From NCBI GenBank assembly GCA_030042375.1, contig JASHZU010000266.1, forward strand, positions 1-9,289: a DNA stretch of 9,289 bases, written 5' to 3'. Below are positions 6,201 through 9,289 of this stretch, one piece after another; the stretch's first letter is position 1; each line of letters begins with the position of its first letter. Position numbers and translations under genes: made by a program. The notes under the pieces are model-generated. The model ran no database searches, was not told the DNA's origin, and saw only the letters and a list, made by a program, of their open reading frames with translations. Source of the DNA: Verrucomicrobiia bacterium (lineage in GTDB: Bacteria > Verrucomicrobiota > Verrucomicrobiae > Limisphaerales > UBA11358).

Positions 6201-7832
6201 ATGGAAAGCCCGCAGTTTTGCGACAAGCCAAAAACTTCGTGTCTTGCCAGCTCAAACCGGCTGTTGTTAGCTTGCGCGGTGCAAAACGGTGATGTCCCCC
6301 TGCCTATCCGGCCCAGCGCTGCTACCAAAAGTGCTGTTGGAACGGGAACGCTATGTGGATTATGCGAACGCAAAATCATTTTGCTCCTCAGCGTCCTCGC
6401 CTCGATTCATATTTTTATTTTCAGCACCGCTTTTCCGCCGGGGAACAATGTGGACGAATACCTGCATTTCGATCTAGCGCTCATTTATTCCCACGGCCAA
6501 ATCCCCCGGGGGGCCAACATGATTTCGGAAGAAGGGATGAAATACACTCTCATGTACGGCTCTTGCGAATATAATTTCACTCCTGATTATTTCCCGGGAA
6601 ACAAATATCCGCCTCCGCCATGGACGCTGCCGCCCACCGAAAGAGCACAAGCCTTATTGGCCAACCGGCCAAACTGGGAACGCCCCAATTACGAGAGCTC
6701 CCAACCACCGTTGTATTATGTGCTTGCGGGTTTTTGGTGGCATGTGGGCCATTGGGTTGGCATGAAAGACCAGGATTTATTTTTTTGGATGCGCCTTCTG
6801 GATATTCCCCTCGTCGTAGCGCTGATCTGCCTGGCCTATGCGACAGCGCGATTCGTCTTTCCAGAAAATGTTTTTATACGAATTGCCGTTCCTGCCTTCA
6901 TCGCCTTTATGCCACAGTCGGAGTTTTATTCGGTCGATAACGACGTGCTTTCGCCCCTGGGTTTTGGTCTGGTATTTCTGTTTCTCCTGAAATGGCTTCA
7001 GGAACCGACTGTCAAATGGGGCATCGCGATGGGACTTGCGTTCGCGGCAACATATCTGGCGAAAACCACTAACGTGCCTTTGCTCGCCGTTATTTGCGCG
7101 GCGGTCGCGCTCAAAACAGCGGTGTGCATCCGGGAGGGAAAATGGGGCGTTATCTCGCCCGCGCTGGCCTCTTTCATTTATTGCGCTTTCCCGCCGATCA
7201 TTCTCTGGATGTACTGGTGCAAATTTAATTACGGTGATTGGATTGGCCAGTTAAACAACGTCCATTATGGCTTGAGCATTAAACCGTTCAAAAAGTGGTT
7301 TCATCATCCGATTTATTCGCCCCATGGTGTTTGGACTTATTTGTCCGGGCAAATGGGAACATTCTGGCAGGGAGAATTCTGGTGGCACGGTCAGTTCAAA
7401 CGGTTGTGCCTGCCGGGAACAGATGTCGCTTATACCTTGCTTTCACTCATCCTGACTGCGGCAGCGGTGCCGGCGTTGTTCCGGCGGTCTCCCGGCATCT
7501 CTCTTGTGCAGCGTATGGCACTCCAGACAGGACTCGCCTGTGTTCTGGCGGCTCTGGGTTTTTATGCAGTGATGTCTGTTATTTACCAGTTCAGCGCCGG
7601 TTCCAATCCCAGCATTGCCTATCCCTATTTTCATCAAGGCCGAATGTTTCTTGGCATTCTCATCCCCTTTCTGTTCCTTTTCGTTTACGGGCTGGATCGC
7701 CTGCTGGATCGTTTTGGTACCACAACAAAATTTGTCACGGTCGCCGTGATGATTTTAACCATGCTGGCCCTCGAAACTGTCACAGACTGGCCGGCCTTCT
7801 CCAGCCAATATAATTGGTTTCACATGCCGTAG
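6201..7832 (+). CDS. Polytopic membrane protein, GT-C glycosyltransferase-like (DUF2142/PMT-like)
   Basis: This is a large integral membrane protein of 543 residues if the ATG at 6201 is used. After a first helix (about 59-78, [20 protein letters not shown]), the external loop carries [10 protein letters not shown] with D85-E86, the place of the catalytic acidic residue in GT-C enzymes. [15 protein letters not shown] (about 167-181), SVDNDVLSP (about 244) and [11 protein letters not shown] (about 286) follow. The C-terminal part has [19 protein letters not shown], like the QGRY segment of DUF2142 proteins. About ten helices are visible. GT-C enzymes move sugars from lipid carriers to acceptors on the outer face; the acceptor here is unknown. 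The start is uncertain: the frame extends back to a TTG at 6135 inside the DUF1348 gene, and residues 1-56 look non-coding. GTG 6279 is an alternative. There is no polysaccharide cluster around it. Confidence 0.75.
   Translation: MESPQFCDKPKTSCLASSNRLLLACAVQNGDVPLPIRPSAATKSAVGTGTLCGLCERKIILLLSVLASIHIFIFSTAFPPGNNVDEYLHFDLALIYSHGQIPRGANMISEEGMKYTLMYGSCEYNFTPDYFPGNKYPPPPWTLPPTERAQALLANRPNWERPNYESSQPPLYYVLAGFWWHVGHWVGMKDQDLFFWMRLLDIPLVVALICLAYATARFVFPENVFIRIAVPAFIAFMPQSEFYSVDNDVLSPLGFGLVFLFLLKWLQEPTVKWGIAMGLAFAATYLAKTTNVPLLAVICAAVALKTAVCIREGKWGVISPALASFIYCAFPPIILWMYWCKFNYGDWIGQLNNVHYGLSIKPFKKWFHHPIYSPHGVWTYLSGQMGTFWQGEFWWHGQFKRLCLPGTDVAYTLLSLILTAAAVPALFRRSPGISLVQRMALQTGLACVLAALGFYAVMSVIYQFSAGSNPSIAYPYFHQGRMFLGILIPFLFLFVYGLDRLLDRFGTTTKFVTVAVMILTMLALETVTDWPAFSSQYNWFHMP
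6244..6273 (+). promoter_or_regulatory. Candidate promoter of the GT-C-like gene
   Basis: TTGCCA at 6244-6249 matches five of six bases of TTGACA. After 18 bases comes TAGCTT at 6268-6273, preceded by TG at 6265-6266 as in extended -10 promoters. The hexamer itself matches only three bases. If it is used, transcription would start near 6280, so the ATG at 6201 and GTG at 6279 could not be the start of that transcript's protein. Confidence 0.35.
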
Positions 7833-7842
7833 AGGCGCACAA

Positions 7843-9289
7843 TCACTCTTCGCCGCTTCCGTTGCCATTCGATTCGCCCTTGCGCGGCCAGCGGGACTGG
7901 CGTTCAGGCAATGTCGTATCCACCTTTGCATAATAGGTGCCCTCGCCAAATTGCGCGTCGGCTTCGTGCTGCAACTTCATTGACGGGGTCACCGAGAAAC
8001 GTTCATTGGCTTCGAGGAAAAAGATTTCGCCGGCGGGCTGCATAAAGCACAGGAACAGCGGACATTTGCCGGGATGGGCCACGACCAGTTCGCGGACAGT
8101 TTCAAGCTGGGCCGGCTGTAAATGCGCGGCCTGCAGGCGCAAATGGACTTGCCGGGTAAATTTCTTCGGCGCGTCTTCCAACGGCATGATTTCCAACGGG
8201 AAAATTTTCGGGCGCTCGTCGCCCACATTCACTTCGCCAATAACCAGAATCGCTTTATTAAGTTTTAGCAGGTCGCGATATTTGTCGTAATTCTCGTTCA
8301 TGCAGAGCAATTGCACCGAGCCTTCCAGGTCTTCAAGTGTGACCATGGAATAGGGCTTGCCGGATTTTTTGGAAATGCCGTTTTGTACCGCTGCGATCAA
8401 GCCGCCGATGCGCGTGACGCTGCGGTTGGGTAATTCAGCCAGTTGGGCCGTGTTTGCCAGCGCATATTTCTTTAACAGCGGAACGTACGGCGTCAGCGGA
8501 TGGCCGGTGACATAAAACCCGAGCAATTCTTTCTCATAGGCGAGCAGCTCATGCTGCGGCCATTCGGGAAGATTTTTTTCGGTAGCCGCTTTTTCCGCCG
8601 GCTTCTCCTCAAACGAACCAAAGAGGGAGTGCTGGCCTTTTTGTTTATCCGATTGGATGCCCGCGGCGCGGGCGAGCACACGATCCATTTGCGAAAACAT
8701 CGTGGCGCGCGTTTGGCCGAAACAATCGCATGCTCCGCACTTGATAAGCGCTTCCAAAGCACGACGATTCAACGCGCGGGCCTCTACGCGCTCGCACAAA
8801 TCGGCGAGCGATTTAAATTTTCCGTTCTCACTGCGCTCTTTTAAAAGAGTTTGGACGGCGACTTCCCCGACGTTTTTAATGGCCGCCAGACCAAAGCGAA
8901 TGCCCTTTTTCGCATCCTTTTCACCGCCACTGGCAGCCGGCTCAAAGTAAACACCGCTCTCATTGACGTCCGGCTGCAGGACCTCGATTTCAAACTCATG
9001 GGCTTCGTCGATGTATTTGCTCAGCTTTTCCGTATCCGCCATGTCGTTGGTCATCATGGCGCAGAAGAACTCAACGGGAAAATTCGCTTTCAGATACGCC
9101 GTTTGATACGCGACGATCGCATAGGCGGCGGCGTGGGATTTATTGAAACCATAGCCGGCAAATTTTTCGAGCAGGTCGAAAATCTGGTTCGCTTTTGCGG
9201 CGGAGATCTTGTTTTTTTCAGCGCAGCCTTTGACGAATTTCTCGCGCTGCTTCTGCATTTCCTCAACCTTCTTTTTGCCCATTGCGCGG
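7843..9289 (-). CDS. dnaE: DNA polymerase III subunit alpha, C-terminal part (cut by the window edge)
   Basis: DnaE is the replicative polymerase subunit. The fragment starts mid-protein (RAMGKKKVEEM) and covers about 481 residues of a protein usually 1,100-1,200 long; the PHP, palm and thumb regions lie beyond the right edge. Numbering from the Met at 9282: the end of the fingers region includes EKFAGYGFNKSHAAAYA at 39-55; a helix-hairpin-helix region spans about 130-185 (GLAAIKNVGE to ALIKCGACDCFG); a sliding-clamp binding motif QHSLF is at 217-221 (bases 8634-8620); an OB-fold nucleic-acid-binding domain runs about 289-352 (RIGGLIAAVQ to VIGEV). The final part, with VAHPGKCPLFL and RFSVTPS, resembles the C-terminal tau-contact region. 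It ends in a Gly/Asn/Glu tail. The frame is intact. The stop lies 10 bases from the convergent membrane-protein stop. Confidence 0.97.
   Translation of the reverse strand, partial: RAMGKKKVEEMQKQREKFVKGCAEKNKISAAKANQIFDLLEKFAGYGFNKSHAAAYAIVAYQTAYLKANFPVEFFCAMMTNDMADTEKLSKYIDEAHEFEIEVLQPDVNESGVYFEPAASGGEKDAKKGIRFGLAAIKNVGEVAVQTLLKERSENGKFKSLADLCERVEARALNRRALEALIKCGACDCFGQTRATMFSQMDRVLARAAGIQSDKQKGQHSLFGSFEEKPAEKAATEKNLPEWPQHELLAYEKELLGFYVTGHPLTPYVPLLKKYALANTAQLAELPNRSVTRIGGLIAAVQNGISKKSGKPYSMVTLEDLEGSVQLLCMNENYDKYRDLLKLNKAILVIGEVNVGDERPKIFPLEIMPLEDAPKKFTRQVHLRLQAAHLQPAQLETVRELVVAHPGKCPLFLCFMQPAGEIFFLEANERFSVTPSMKLQHEADAQFGEGTYYAKVDTTLPERQSRWPRKGESNGNGSGEE

Noticed and set aside
1..9289. Mobile elements, CRISPR arrays, tRNA/rRNA genes, defence or biosynthetic clusters
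   Set aside because: No transposase, phage or repeat-spacer pattern, cloverleaf or cluster-type gene set was seen. Apart from the control regions listed, coding sequence fills the window.

Overview
The window looks like ordinary chromosomal DNA from a Gram-negative-type bacterium. It has eight protein-coding genes, two of them cut by the window edges, and no mobile element, CRISPR array, tRNA or rRNA that I can see. The gene content and recognisable promoter style fit Verrucomicrobiota (Pedosphaera/Limisphaerales-like): PstS as a lipoprotein, a very conserved DUF1348 protein, a PIN-PhoH protein, and little use of Shine-Dalgarno sequences. This placement is inference from gene style only and is tentative.

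Left part, minus strand (1-3291): the high-affinity phosphate uptake operon in the order pstS, pstC, pstA, pstB, with pstB running off the left edge. The gene products form one ABC importer: a lipid-anchored phosphate receptor, two permease subunits and an ATPase. Spacings are 23, 3 and 25 bases, so one transcript is likely.

Middle (3292-4401): a 247-base divergent control region followed by a GST/thioredoxin-fold gene on the plus strand. The control region carries a textbook PHO box pointing at pstS: TTGTCA(C/T) units on an 11-base register, with a -10-like hexamer 10 bases beyond. The pstS leader holds a three-segment inverted repeat that can form two mutually exclusive hairpins. A good sigma-70-like promoter (TTGTCA, 17 bases, TACAGT) serves the GST-like gene. 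A 191-base gap then leads to phoH, and a hairpin plus T-tract sits directly against the phoH GTG start.

Right part (4402-9289): phoH (PIN nuclease domain plus PhoH ATPase) on plus; a DUF1348/NTF2-like gene on minus, ending 2 bases from the phoH stop; a large polytopic membrane protein of GT-C/DUF2142 style on plus, starting divergently from DUF1348; and the C-terminal part of DNA polymerase III alpha (dnaE) on minus, ending 10 bases from the membrane-protein stop and running off the right edge.

The window is compact and mostly conventional. The signals worth a second look are regulatory: the PHO box, the switch-like pstS leader, and the hairpin that overlaps the phoH ribosome-binding region. 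I found no new multi-gene system.
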